A DNA stretch of 64,000 nucleotides from Pseudomonas sp. NCCP-436 (lineage in GTDB: Bacteria; Pseudomonadota; Gammaproteobacteria; Pseudomonadales; Pseudomonadaceae). This document shows, piece after piece, positions 38,769 to 46,150 of this stretch (position 1 is its first letter; the number at the start of each line of letters is the position of its first letter). The translations under genes were made by a program, and so were the position numbers. Location: contig NZ_BPLZ01000004.1 in the NCBI RefSeq assembly GCF_019656335.1, forward strand, positions 186,001-250,000. The letters run 5' to 3'. The notes under the pieces are model-generated. The model saw only the letters and a list, made by a program, of their open reading frames with translations, ran no database searches and was not told the DNA's origin.

Positions 38769-40094
38769 TCAATACCTCATCTGTAGCGCAGAGAAACCGG
38801 AAAGTAAGCCACCCACCTCATGATGAGCCGACAGCGAAGCCAACACCGACCGCGCCTGCGCACCCAGTATCGGAGTGGCCAACGCGGTAGCGGGTTCCCA
38901 CCATTCAAAGGATTCATAGCCCCAGCGATTGGCCACCGGCAGCGAATCCGGCAGCTTCAGTTCGTAGGCATAAACCAGTTGCACCGAGGATTTTCCATTG
39001 CTGGTAATAACCTCGCGAACGTTATGTCCGACCTGCACACAGCGCCCCACAGGCATTTCATGCCCAAGCAGAGTACTGGCAATACGCCGGGCCGCATCAT
39101 CCAGGCTCTCGTTCTTCAGCCAGAAATCCATGGGCAATGCCAGCCGGCGCACCTTGTCTTCTTCCAGTGCATGGCCCAGCAGCACCCGGCCGCGGGCAGC
39201 GATGCGAAGCTCGACCATAATCACCGGCAGGCTGCGCGCGAACTGCTGCAAAACTTCCGCACGAGGCCTAACAACTTTGGGGCGAGGCTGCGGATACAGC
39301 GCATCGGTCGGTGGGAACAGTGCCATATCGGCAACAAACAATGCCGGCTGCTCCGAGGGTAACGCCACCTCGGCTACAACCGGTTTGCCATCAGGAATCT
39401 CCCGCACACTGACCTTGTCGCCGCCCTCATGCCGGCGATAGAACAGCTCCGCAGCCTCCAGAATCTTGCCCTGGCGCTGCTTGTCCTCGGCCAGTTTGAC
39501 CTTGGGCAAACGGTAAGCCACCAGTTCGAGATTGGGGACGCCGCAGTTGCCCAGGTTGTCCAGCGCCGAACAGAACCAACTGGCCACAACCTGCGGACGT
39601 TTGCGCATCATGCACAACTCGATTTCATACGGAAGCTGCTGACGAACCACGGGAATATTCAACTGCTGCGCAAGTTTCTTGCCCCAGTCGTTACTCTCAC
39701 GTGGATGCAAGATATAAACGAAACGTTTCCCGTCGTAATGAGCTATCAGATTCTTCAGCCAACGAATATAGGCTGCTTCCGGTACTCCATCACGCTCCAC
39801 CAGCGGAGCACCAAGAAAGTGAACAAGGCTTTCGTCTGTTTCGCTATTGCGTAAACGCTCACGAAACCACATCTGTTCATTACGTACCCATCGGGCTGGC
39901 GCAAGAGGCCAGATCTCATATACAGAAAAAAACACTTGCTGCCTAGGAACCTGCGGAGAAACTCGTAAGAGTTTGCGTGTAACAAATGCACTGACTCGCG
40001 GCCTGACAGTCGTTTGAGAGAATCGCATTAAGCGGCGATAGAGCGGCCTTACTCCAGGCAAGCGCTTAAGCATTTTTTTAACCAGCGACGACAT
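38769..40094 (-). CDS. C-terminal half of a split polysialyltransferase-like enzyme, with an extra Nudix-like domain
   Basis: The 441-residue protein begins with a very basic stretch (net positive over residues 1-55). Residues 92-180 match the C-terminal half of the protein at 32167-33222: HFLGAPLVER (92-101), PYEIEL (155-160) and SWFCSALD (172-179). It lacks any LDDGT half, which is in the gene just upstream (40097-40957). Residues 290-385 look like a Gmm-type Nudix domain (VLLGHAL, then LKNESLDDAARRIASTLLG) in which the catalytic glutamates are missing. Its ATG is two bases after the upstream stop, in another frame, so coupled translation is likely. Confidence 0.7.
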   Translation of the reverse strand: MSSLVKKMLKRLPGVRPLYRRLMRFSQTTVRPRVSAFVTRKLLRVSPQVPRQQVFFSVYEIWPLAPARWVRNEQMWFRERLRNSETDESLVHFLGAPLVERDGVPEAAYIRWLKNLIAHYDGKRFVYILHPRESNDWGKKLAQQLNIPVVRQQLPYEIELCMMRKRPQVVASWFCSALDNLGNCGVPNLELVAYRLPKVKLAEDKQRQGKILEAAELFYRRHEGGDKVSVREIPDGKPVVAEVALPSEQPALFVADMALFPPTDALYPQPRPKVVRPRAEVLQQFARSLPVIMVELRIAARGRVLLGHALEEDKVRRLALPMDFWLKNESLDDAARRIASTLLGHEMPVGRCVQVGHNVREVITSNGKSSVQLVYAYELKLPDSLPVANRWGYESFEWWEPATALATPILGAQARSVLASLSAHHEVGGLLSGFSALQMRY

Positions 40095-40096
40095 GA

Positions 40097-40957
40097 TTAG
40101 CTCGATCCTTTCTTGACTTTATCAAACCGGCCTTTTCTATTATTCGTCCCGGCCCTCTTCGTCACTACCGCTTTACGTTTCAGCTGTGTAGTCTTTCGAG
40201 CCATCCCTGGACGCCCTTTAGGTGCAGCCTTAGCCCCCTTACCTGAGCCAGTTCTCTTAACTACTCCTGTTGTCGCATTCTTACCGACAGATTTATTAGA
40301 AATCGTTGACCTCTTGGCAACTCCAGACCTACCTGGCGATACTACTTTTTTGGAAACTCCGACTTTCTTAGAAGCCACTGAACCTTTCGCAGAAACCGAA
40401 TCTTTCTTCTTACCCCCTCTGACAGCCTTAACTTTCCCCGCCACCGATTTGGCACTTTTTCTTTTTGCCCCGACCGCAGAAATAGTTTTAGAAGTCGAGA
40501 CAGCTTTCTTTTTAGCAGGAGGCAGCACTGAATCCAGTGCAAGAGCGTAAGACAAGGTACCATCGTCCAGCCATACAATCTCGCGCGCACTTAGCCAGTT
40601 AGCGATAATACGATTTGCAATCATTCGATTGAAACTTACAAAAACTCGCGACACTCCTTTTGCTTTCGCCAGTTGCTTTTGCCAACCACGATAATACTTG
40701 TATATAGCCAGCTGAAACTTAAAAAAAGAAAAAATCCCCCTCCCCTCTACCGGCAAATCCCCTACCCAGATCACACGCCCCCAAGGTGCAAGATCAATAA
40801 CTGGCTTAATACTGTTAGGCGGTGCCGCCGGAACAGTTTTTACAACTAACCAAGCACTCGCAGGATCGATATTGAAGGCGACACAAGCATCCATCGCATT
40901 CATAATATGCAATGACGTATTGCAAATAAAAACCGTCGAAGGTGAAGTGTCATCCAT
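40097..40957 (-). CDS. N-terminal half of a split polysialyltransferase-like enzyme fused to a histone H1-like tail
   Basis: The 286-residue protein has two unlike parts. Residues 1-147 match the N-terminal half of the protein at 32167-33222: CNTSLHIMNAMDA (12-24) and WLDDGTLSYAL (129-139). Residues 148-286 are a low-complexity tail of Lys, Ser, Val, Ala, Gly and Thr with 32 Lys and 11 Arg but only two acidic residues, like bacterial H1-like or AlgP-type tails. The C-terminal half of the enzyme is the next gene. AGGAGGAGG lies before its ATG, inside the end of the KpsS-like gene, which it overlaps by eight bases. Confidence 0.72.
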   Translation of the reverse strand: MDDTSPSTVFICNTSLHIMNAMDACVAFNIDPASAWLVVKTVPAAPPNSIKPVIDLAPWGRVIWVGDLPVEGRGIFSFFKFQLAIYKYYRGWQKQLAKAKGVSRVFVSFNRMIANRIIANWLSAREIVWLDDGTLSYALALDSVLPPAKKKAVSTSKTISAVGAKRKSAKSVAGKVKAVRGGKKKDSVSAKGSVASKKVGVSKKVVSPGRSGVAKRSTISNKSVGKNATTGVVKRTGSGKGAKAAPKGRPGMARKTTQLKRKAVVTKRAGTNNRKGRFDKVKKGSS

Positions 40958-42536
40958 GGACTGACACCTCCTCCTGAAGAGCCTCTACCACAACTTCCTT
41001 TAATTGCGCACGATATGCTACCGCAAGGCGCCTGCCAATGTTTCGCTCATTTTGCTCAGGATCAAGCCGATATGACGGAAGGCTCGGATTTATATAAGCA
41101 TCAAGATGACCAATAAAAGTCATATGCGCAAGACAGCCCAAATAACGGCGAATATCCGCATTGTCATGCACAACGCCAGAAGCAATCTTGCTAAGCGCAT
41201 CCTTGGCATCCTGTCGCGAACGCACCTTATAAATACCCGGTGCATCCTGATACAGGATATGTCCCAGTACCAGCGCCGGCTTACGCCACAGCCATGCCTC
41301 CCAAGCAGCGGCACCAGTCAAGGTAGCAACGGCAAGAGCCCCCTTCTGCAAATCGCTTGAGGAAACACCTTGCTCAACTAGAACTACATTGGAGTTTTTG
41401 ACCAGCTCGTGATACCAGCCCGCCGGACGAGCCTCCATTTTTTGTAATGGGTGTTCCTTGACAACCAACTTCCAATCAGCCGGAAGAGCTTCCGCCAGCA
41501 TCCTTACCGCTCTCAGTTGATCAGAAAACAACCCACCTAACGGACATGAACTGGCTTCAGGCTGCATATGCAGCGGAAAATATAGATACTTTCCAGTAGG
41601 TACTTTATTGGTAGACAGCTTTTTATAATCTTGGCGATTGTTCTCAGCTCGGCGTCGCCAGGCTTGATGCTGACGGAATACTCCCAAATCACCAGTCAAA
41701 AAAGCTTTAGCCCAGGCCCGTAAACCAGTCAACCATTTAGGCTGATGCAAAAATTGCGCAGGAGGGTCCATCATCATAGAAGCCAAGGTTTCCCTTGACA
41801 AATCACCCAGGCTTTTGCCTCCCAACACCACTTCGTTATATATCAGCTCCAGATCATCAGGTAACGGCTGATTAATAAGCCCTTCATCGATATCGCCTGC
41901 CCGAACAACAGTACCATCTTCGAGATAAACAGCACCATGATCAAATAAATCAACTGGAATATAGAGACGCGCAAATACACCAGGAACTATCGGAAGACGA
42001 TAGGGAAATACCGTCGGCATTCCATTGCGACGACATATCTCATAGCAGATATAGTCATCCACAAAATGTGGCGCATTTGAGTTGACCCAACCAACCAAAT
42101 TTCGCCCACGGACAAGATCAGCCCAAAATGCAATCTTGTTACGAATAACTGTACGCCGCAAATCACAGCTTTCGATGCTTCCAGCATCAACCTCCGCTTT
42201 TACTTGACCGTTATTACGGCCCAGCATCTCACTTGCCAGAACCTCAACATCGCTGTACTTAACCAATTCGTCCACTCCCAGACTTGCCGCAGAGTGACTA
42301 CTTCCCTGAAACATCATAACCTGATGAATGGGATAAATTTTATCCACACCAACATAAGAGGAGGCAGAGCGACTAATCAAAAGAATCTCCCGCCCAACCT
42401 CATCCAGAAAAGTTTTCAAAACTAGCGGCCCTTCCTTTCCTCCAGTAAACGGCGACAACCGCTTACTGGAGAAGGGAAAGCCAAACACAGCAATACGCGG
42501 AGTTTCTTCCTTTGAAACAAAAAGCTCAGATGACAT
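40950..42536 (-). CDS. KpsS/KpsC-like capsule-type polysaccharide transferase
   Basis: The 528-residue protein has the Capsule_synth pattern: YFPLHMQPEASS near residue 320, then LVVKEHPLQ, and LTGAAAWEAWLWRKPALVLG near residue 420. KpsC and KpsS relatives are beta-Kdo transferases that use CMP-Kdo; this fits the KdsB-like gene in the same run. GGGGGGAGGT directly precedes the ATG. The gene is AT-richer than the flanks, suggesting acquisition by transfer. Transfer of a CMP-ulosonic acid is inferred, not shown. Confidence 0.75.
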   Translation of the reverse strand: MSSELFVSKEETPRIAVFGFPFSSKRLSPFTGGKEGPLVLKTFLDEVGREILLISRSASSYVGVDKIYPIHQVMMFQGSSHSAASLGVDELVKYSDVEVLASEMLGRNNGQVKAEVDAGSIESCDLRRTVIRNKIAFWADLVRGRNLVGWVNSNAPHFVDDYICYEICRRNGMPTVFPYRLPIVPGVFARLYIPVDLFDHGAVYLEDGTVVRAGDIDEGLINQPLPDDLELIYNEVVLGGKSLGDLSRETLASMMMDPPAQFLHQPKWLTGLRAWAKAFLTGDLGVFRQHQAWRRRAENNRQDYKKLSTNKVPTGKYLYFPLHMQPEASSCPLGGLFSDQLRAVRMLAEALPADWKLVVKEHPLQKMEARPAGWYHELVKNSNVVLVEQGVSSSDLQKGALAVATLTGAAAWEAWLWRKPALVLGHILYQDAPGIYKVRSRQDAKDALSKIASGVVHDNADIRRYLGCLAHMTFIGHLDAYINPSLPSYRLDPEQNERNIGRRLAVAYRAQLKEVVVEALQEEVSVHG

Positions 42537-42568
42537 ACCTCCCCCCTTAAAAACCGTACAGCTTATTA

Positions 42569-43012
42569 TTAATTAACTTTCCATGTCAGACTCAAGGTAA
42601 CTTTTGCCTTCTTTTGGCCTTCCTTGAGCACGCGCTTGTAACGGGCAGTAACGGGAGCTACATCTTTTTTTCTATAAAGTACATGCATACTTTCCTGATC
42701 TTTGCTGCGTTCCTTGCGCTTGTAGCCGGCCTGCTTGAGGATCGTGGCAACGCTCTTGTCGATTTCAGCCGGTTTGAAATCATTGAATACAATGGAGATA
42801 CGGCGGTACTTGCCACGCTCGTTGGTCACTTCACGGTCACTGACCTTGCGACCGGCCAGTTCCAGGCCAGTATTGTCCGGCAGATAGATGACATTGGCCT
42901 TGGCAGTCGCCTGTGCCTCTTTGGGAGCCTGGGTGGTTTTCGGGGCTTCTGTCGTAGCGTTGTCACAGCCTGCCAGCAGGGCTGCCATCAACATAAGCGG
43001 CAAAATTCTCAT
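42569..43012 (-). CDS. Small putative lipoprotein, related to the one at 27741-28181
   Basis: The 147-residue protein starts with a lipoprotein signal (MRILPLMLMAALLAGC; lipobox LAGC, Cys16), then an Ala/Thr/Lys-rich linker and a small globular part. The end (AGYKRKERSKDQESMHVLYRK, then VTARYKR and a beta-strand-like terminus) follows the same motif order as the lipoprotein at 27741-28181. AAGGAG precedes the ATG. It sits between the HAD phosphatase and the KpsS-like gene. No named domain recognised; envelope location inferred. Confidence 0.78.
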   Translation of the reverse strand: MRILPLMLMAALLAGCDNATTEAPKTTQAPKEAQATAKANVIYLPDNTGLELAGRKVSDREVTNERGKYRRISIVFNDFKPAEIDKSVATILKQAGYKRKERSKDQESMHVLYRKKDVAPVTARYKRVLKEGQKKAKVTLSLTWKVN

Positions 43013-43080
43013 GAGGTTCTCCTTAAGTTTTCAAGAGTTATTTGTTTTGGTTATTCACACATTCATCGCTGACGAAATTG

Positions 43081-43755
43081 TCAGTCAATGATGATCTGAT
43101 CCAGCCACTGCACTACTTGCAGCTGGTTTTCCCGGCAATAGGCCGGCCAGTCCTTGAATTCACTGAAACCGGACACGAATACGAAATCCATGCCGAACTG
43201 GCTGGCTACCACGTGGTCGTAACGGGCGTCGCCAACAAACAGCCGCTTACCCGGCAGCTCGCCTGCAACATCCAGCCGGCGCACCAATTCGAGCTTGTCC
43301 ACCGGGTTGCCGTAAATGCCGTGGAAAAAGCCGGCCAGTCCTTTCAGCTCCAGCACCCAGCGCACTTCTGCCTCGGCCCCACCGGATACCACGAAGCGTT
43401 TGCTACCTTCCGGCAGGCTGCGCAGCAGTTCCACTACACCGGGCGCAACGGCACAGTTGGCCAGGCCGTCACGTACCTGCTCGGCGTAGGCGTTGAGTGC
43501 CTGCTGGTAGTCCTCCTCCGGCAGTTGCGCATGACCAAGGATTTCGAGAAAAAACAGGCGAAATTTTTCCTGCCTTGAAATACCACCGTTGGCCTTGTGA
43601 TAACTCAAAAGCTTCTGCGCTGCCGCCTCACCATAAGGCAGGGCGGCGGCGTAGAAGGCATCGGTCTTGATCCGGTTGGAGTCGATCAGTACACCGTCAC
43701 AGTCGAATACGAAGGTGTCATAGGCACTGATGGGCTGGGACAGCCGCTGCATCAT
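43081..43755 (-). CDS. HAD family phosphatase
   Basis: The 224-residue protein has HAD motif I FVFDCDGVLIDS (nucleophile Asp about residue 16), motif II VVSGG, a lysine in NPVDKLELV and motif IV LFVGDARYDHV; a helical cap lies between motif I and II. It overlaps the cytidylyltransferase gene by four bases. By position it probably removes a phosphate from the ulosonic acid precursor before CMP activation, the step KdsC performs for Kdo, although it is a different HAD subfamily with a larger cap. Confidence 0.85.
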   Translation of the reverse strand: MMQRLSQPISAYDTFVFDCDGVLIDSNRIKTDAFYAAALPYGEAAAQKLLSYHKANGGISRQEKFRLFFLEILGHAQLPEEDYQQALNAYAEQVRDGLANCAVAPGVVELLRSLPEGSKRFVVSGGAEAEVRWVLELKGLAGFFHGIYGNPVDKLELVRRLDVAGELPGKRLFVGDARYDHVVASQFGMDFVFVSGFSEFKDWPAYCRENQLQVVQWLDQIIID

Positions 43756-44477
43756 TGCTTCTCCAGGGCAGCGACCACACGGGCAACATCTTCCGGGGCA
43801 TCCACGGCAATGGAGCTGCCGGAGACTTCGACCATGCGCACTTCATAGCCCAGCTCCAGGAAGCGGAGGATCTCGATATCCTCCAGTTGCTCCAGCGGCG
43901 TCTTGCTGGTGCAGGCAGCATAGGCCTGCAGCGCTTCCGGCGGGAAGGCGTAGATGCACACCTGCTTGTCCGCACGAACGAATTCGGCACTCTTGGTGCC
44001 CGGAATCGGTGCACGGCTCATGTACAGCAGGCGACCGTCAGGACGCATGACCACCTTCGGCACATTGCGGCTCAGGTAGTCCTGCTCTTCCTTGATGGCA
44101 CAGTAGGCGTTGAGTACCTGCCCAGGATGCTCGACAGCCAGATCGATCACGCGCTGGATGTCTTCAGGCTGGATCATCGGCTCGTCACCCTGGACGTTGA
44201 TATAGATGTCGGCCTTGAGCTGCTGGGCAGCTGCGGCCAGACGGTCGGTGCCGGTCAGGCAGGTGTCAGGGGTCATGACCCAGCGCGCGCCAATGGCCTG
44301 ACAGTGATCTGCAATACGCTGGTCGTCGGTCGCCACCACGACGCCCTCCTCCCCCAGCACCGGTACACAACGCTCCCATACGCGCTGCAACAGCGTTTTG
44401 CCGGCGATATCCACCAGTGGCTTGCCCGGATAGCGGCTGGATGCATAGCGGGCGGGAATGATGATCAGTGCTTTCAT
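43752..44477 (-). CDS. 3-deoxy-manno-octulosonate cytidylyltransferase-like enzyme (KdsB family)
   Basis: The 241-residue protein begins MKALIIIPARYASSRYPGKPL, the CTP-binding signature of KdsB, and has VVVATDDQRI, NVQGDEPMI and the late ELGYEVRM region with a conserved Asp-rich end. KdsB activates Kdo as CMP-Kdo. A housekeeping kdsB normally lies elsewhere in Pseudomonas genomes, so this copy is probably dedicated to the surface glycan and may use a Kdo-like sugar. It is sandwiched between the aldolase and HAD genes with no gap. Confidence 0.88.
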   Translation of the reverse strand: MKALIIIPARYASSRYPGKPLVDIAGKTLLQRVWERCVPVLGEEGVVVATDDQRIADHCQAIGARWVMTPDTCLTGTDRLAAAAQQLKADIYINVQGDEPMIQPEDIQRVIDLAVEHPGQVLNAYCAIKEEQDYLSRNVPKVVMRPDGRLLYMSRAPIPGTKSAEFVRADKQVCIYAFPPEALQAYAACTSKTPLEQLEDIEILRFLELGYEVRMVEVSGSSIAVDAPEDVARVVAALEKQ

Positions 44478-46148
44478 TTAAACCTCAAGTGCGTAAGGCG
44501 AAGTTTCAGGCAGAGAGAGAGTGGTCGGCGTGATGGCCACCAGCGGAACACTCTGCGGGGCCGACCGGTATAGGCTCAGGGCCTGTTCCATCTGGTTGTG
44601 ACGCGGATCGCCATGCAGGTAGCCGTCGAAACCAGCCATCAGTACGCGGCGGGCACCGCCTGCGCTGCACAGGGCCAGACCATAGACAGCAGACAGAGCT
44701 GCAGGCAGCTCGGCACCGGTGCTGTGGATGGCCAGGTGTTCGGGTTTGATCTGGATGCCGTAATCCAGCAGCGTCCAGTGTTGCCATACCGCCTTGCTTT
44801 CCTCGTCCAGCACGCCGGCAGGCACCACCAGTTGGCCGTGATTCTCGGCGTAGAATTCGCGATCCAGCAGCAGGCGCTGACGGTTGCAGGCCACCCAGGC
44901 GTTGATCACGTGTGACGGGAACCAGGGGTTACTGTTGACGCACATGACGAACGGTTTGTGCCGCTTGACATAATGCAGCAGGCCTTCGAGGTGCTGCTTG
45001 ACCCCCTCACCCGGGCCGATCAGCAGCACGTCCTTGCCATCCAGCCAGCTCGATGCATCCCAGCTGCCCTTGCTGATCAGGCACTCGTCCTGCATGGCAT
45101 CGAGCAGACGATCACGGGAGAAGCCTTTGGCACCCGACTCACCAAGACGACGCAGCGCGGTGATGATGGCGGACGGCTTGTAACGCTCATCGGAGAGCAT
45201 TTCCTGAACGTAGGTCGGGTGCACGCCATACATGGCCGAGAGGTGATAGTAGAGGTTTGCACCCCAGCCATAGGCTTTCTGCATGGGCTGGAATTCCTCG
45301 ACCACCAGATTGAGCAGACCATCGAGCTTACCGCTGTACAGGCCTCGCTGGCTCAGTTCCAGCAGCAGGTACTCCAGGCGCACGTTGCCGGCACCACGGC
45401 CCATGCCCAAAACGGTAGCGTCAATCCAGGTCACACCCGCCTCAATGGCCGCCAGTACGTTAACCAGGGCCAGTCCCATGTTGTCGTGGGAGTGGAAGCC
45501 CATCGGGCCGCTCCAGCCTTCACGCATGGCACTGACGGTAAAGCGGATGTCATCCGGCGACATGTTGCCCAGCGAGTCGGCAAAATACAGAACATCCAGC
45601 GGCCATTCGGATACCAGAGCCGACTTTTCAGCCAGCTCCTCACGAGAGCGGCCACTGGACTGCATGAAATTGAAACCGACCTTGTAGCCCAGCTCAGCCA
45701 GGGCTACAACAGCCTCTCGACTGGCCTCAATCTCGGAGAAGTGAGCCGCCACACGCACCAACTCCACAGGCGATTCGTCGGCGTGGGAAAACAGGCGGTT
45801 GACCATTTCTACGGGGTTACCGCCCTGCAGCAGATCCTTGGCGTTGCACATCACGCCAACACGCATACCATCAGGGATACCCACGTGGCGCAGCCAGTCA
45901 TCAACGGTGAACGCATAGGGCCCTGCGTACGCCGAGGAGGCAAGCGCGCGCAGGCCCAGTTCCACGTAGTCGACACCGGCTTCCTTCATCACATCCAGGT
46001 AGCGGCGTACCAGCGGGGTGGGAAAATCCCAATTGTTGTAGTAGCCCCCATCACGCAAGGTACAGTCCAAAATGGTCAGCGGTGATGCGCCTGCGGCGCT
46101 CGCAGCAGCCAATAGGGCCTCCTGGCTATTCGGTTGCTCAATGGACAT
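44478..46148 (-). CDS. HMGL-like aldolase fused to a C-terminal Rossmann-like (DUF115-like) domain
   Basis: The 556-residue protein has an N-terminal DRE-TIM metallolyase domain: LDCTLRDGGYYNNWDF (residues 27-42), FHSHDNMGLAL and VLGMGRGAGN, which bind the divalent metal and the enolate of pyruvate in 4-hydroxy-2-oxovalerate aldolase relatives. From about residue 370 a second domain begins with VLLIGPGEGV and ends with RRVLMAGFDGY, reminiscent of DUF115/Maf or GT42 Rossmann domains. ATG at 46148 has GGAG five bases upstream, better than GTG 46154. Gene order (aldolase, KdsB, HAD) suggests synthesis of a 2-keto-3-deoxy acid sugar. Confidence 0.78.
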   Translation of the reverse strand: MSIEQPNSQEALLAAASAAGASPLTILDCTLRDGGYYNNWDFPTPLVRRYLDVMKEAGVDYVELGLRALASSAYAGPYAFTVDDWLRHVGIPDGMRVGVMCNAKDLLQGGNPVEMVNRLFSHADESPVELVRVAAHFSEIEASREAVVALAELGYKVGFNFMQSSGRSREELAEKSALVSEWPLDVLYFADSLGNMSPDDIRFTVSAMREGWSGPMGFHSHDNMGLALVNVLAAIEAGVTWIDATVLGMGRGAGNVRLEYLLLELSQRGLYSGKLDGLLNLVVEEFQPMQKAYGWGANLYYHLSAMYGVHPTYVQEMLSDERYKPSAIITALRRLGESGAKGFSRDRLLDAMQDECLISKGSWDASSWLDGKDVLLIGPGEGVKQHLEGLLHYVKRHKPFVMCVNSNPWFPSHVINAWVACNRQRLLLDREFYAENHGQLVVPAGVLDEESKAVWQHWTLLDYGIQIKPEHLAIHSTGAELPAALSAVYGLALCSAGGARRVLMAGFDGYLHGDPRHNQMEQALSLYRSAPQSVPLVAITPTTLSLPETSPYALEV

Positions 46149-46150
46149 GC

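Noticed and set aside
40097..40100. Split transferase as a simple frameshift or nonsense pseudogene
   Set aside because: Both halves have their own start, ribosome site and unique extra domains (139-residue tail; Nudix-like end), which a recent single mutation would not create.
40113..40550. 145-residue frame on the plus strand opposite the Lys-rich tail
   Set aside because: It is the antisense image of the low-complexity tail (Leu/Phe/Thr/Ala-rich), lacks a ribosome site and is within a coherent minus-strand operon.
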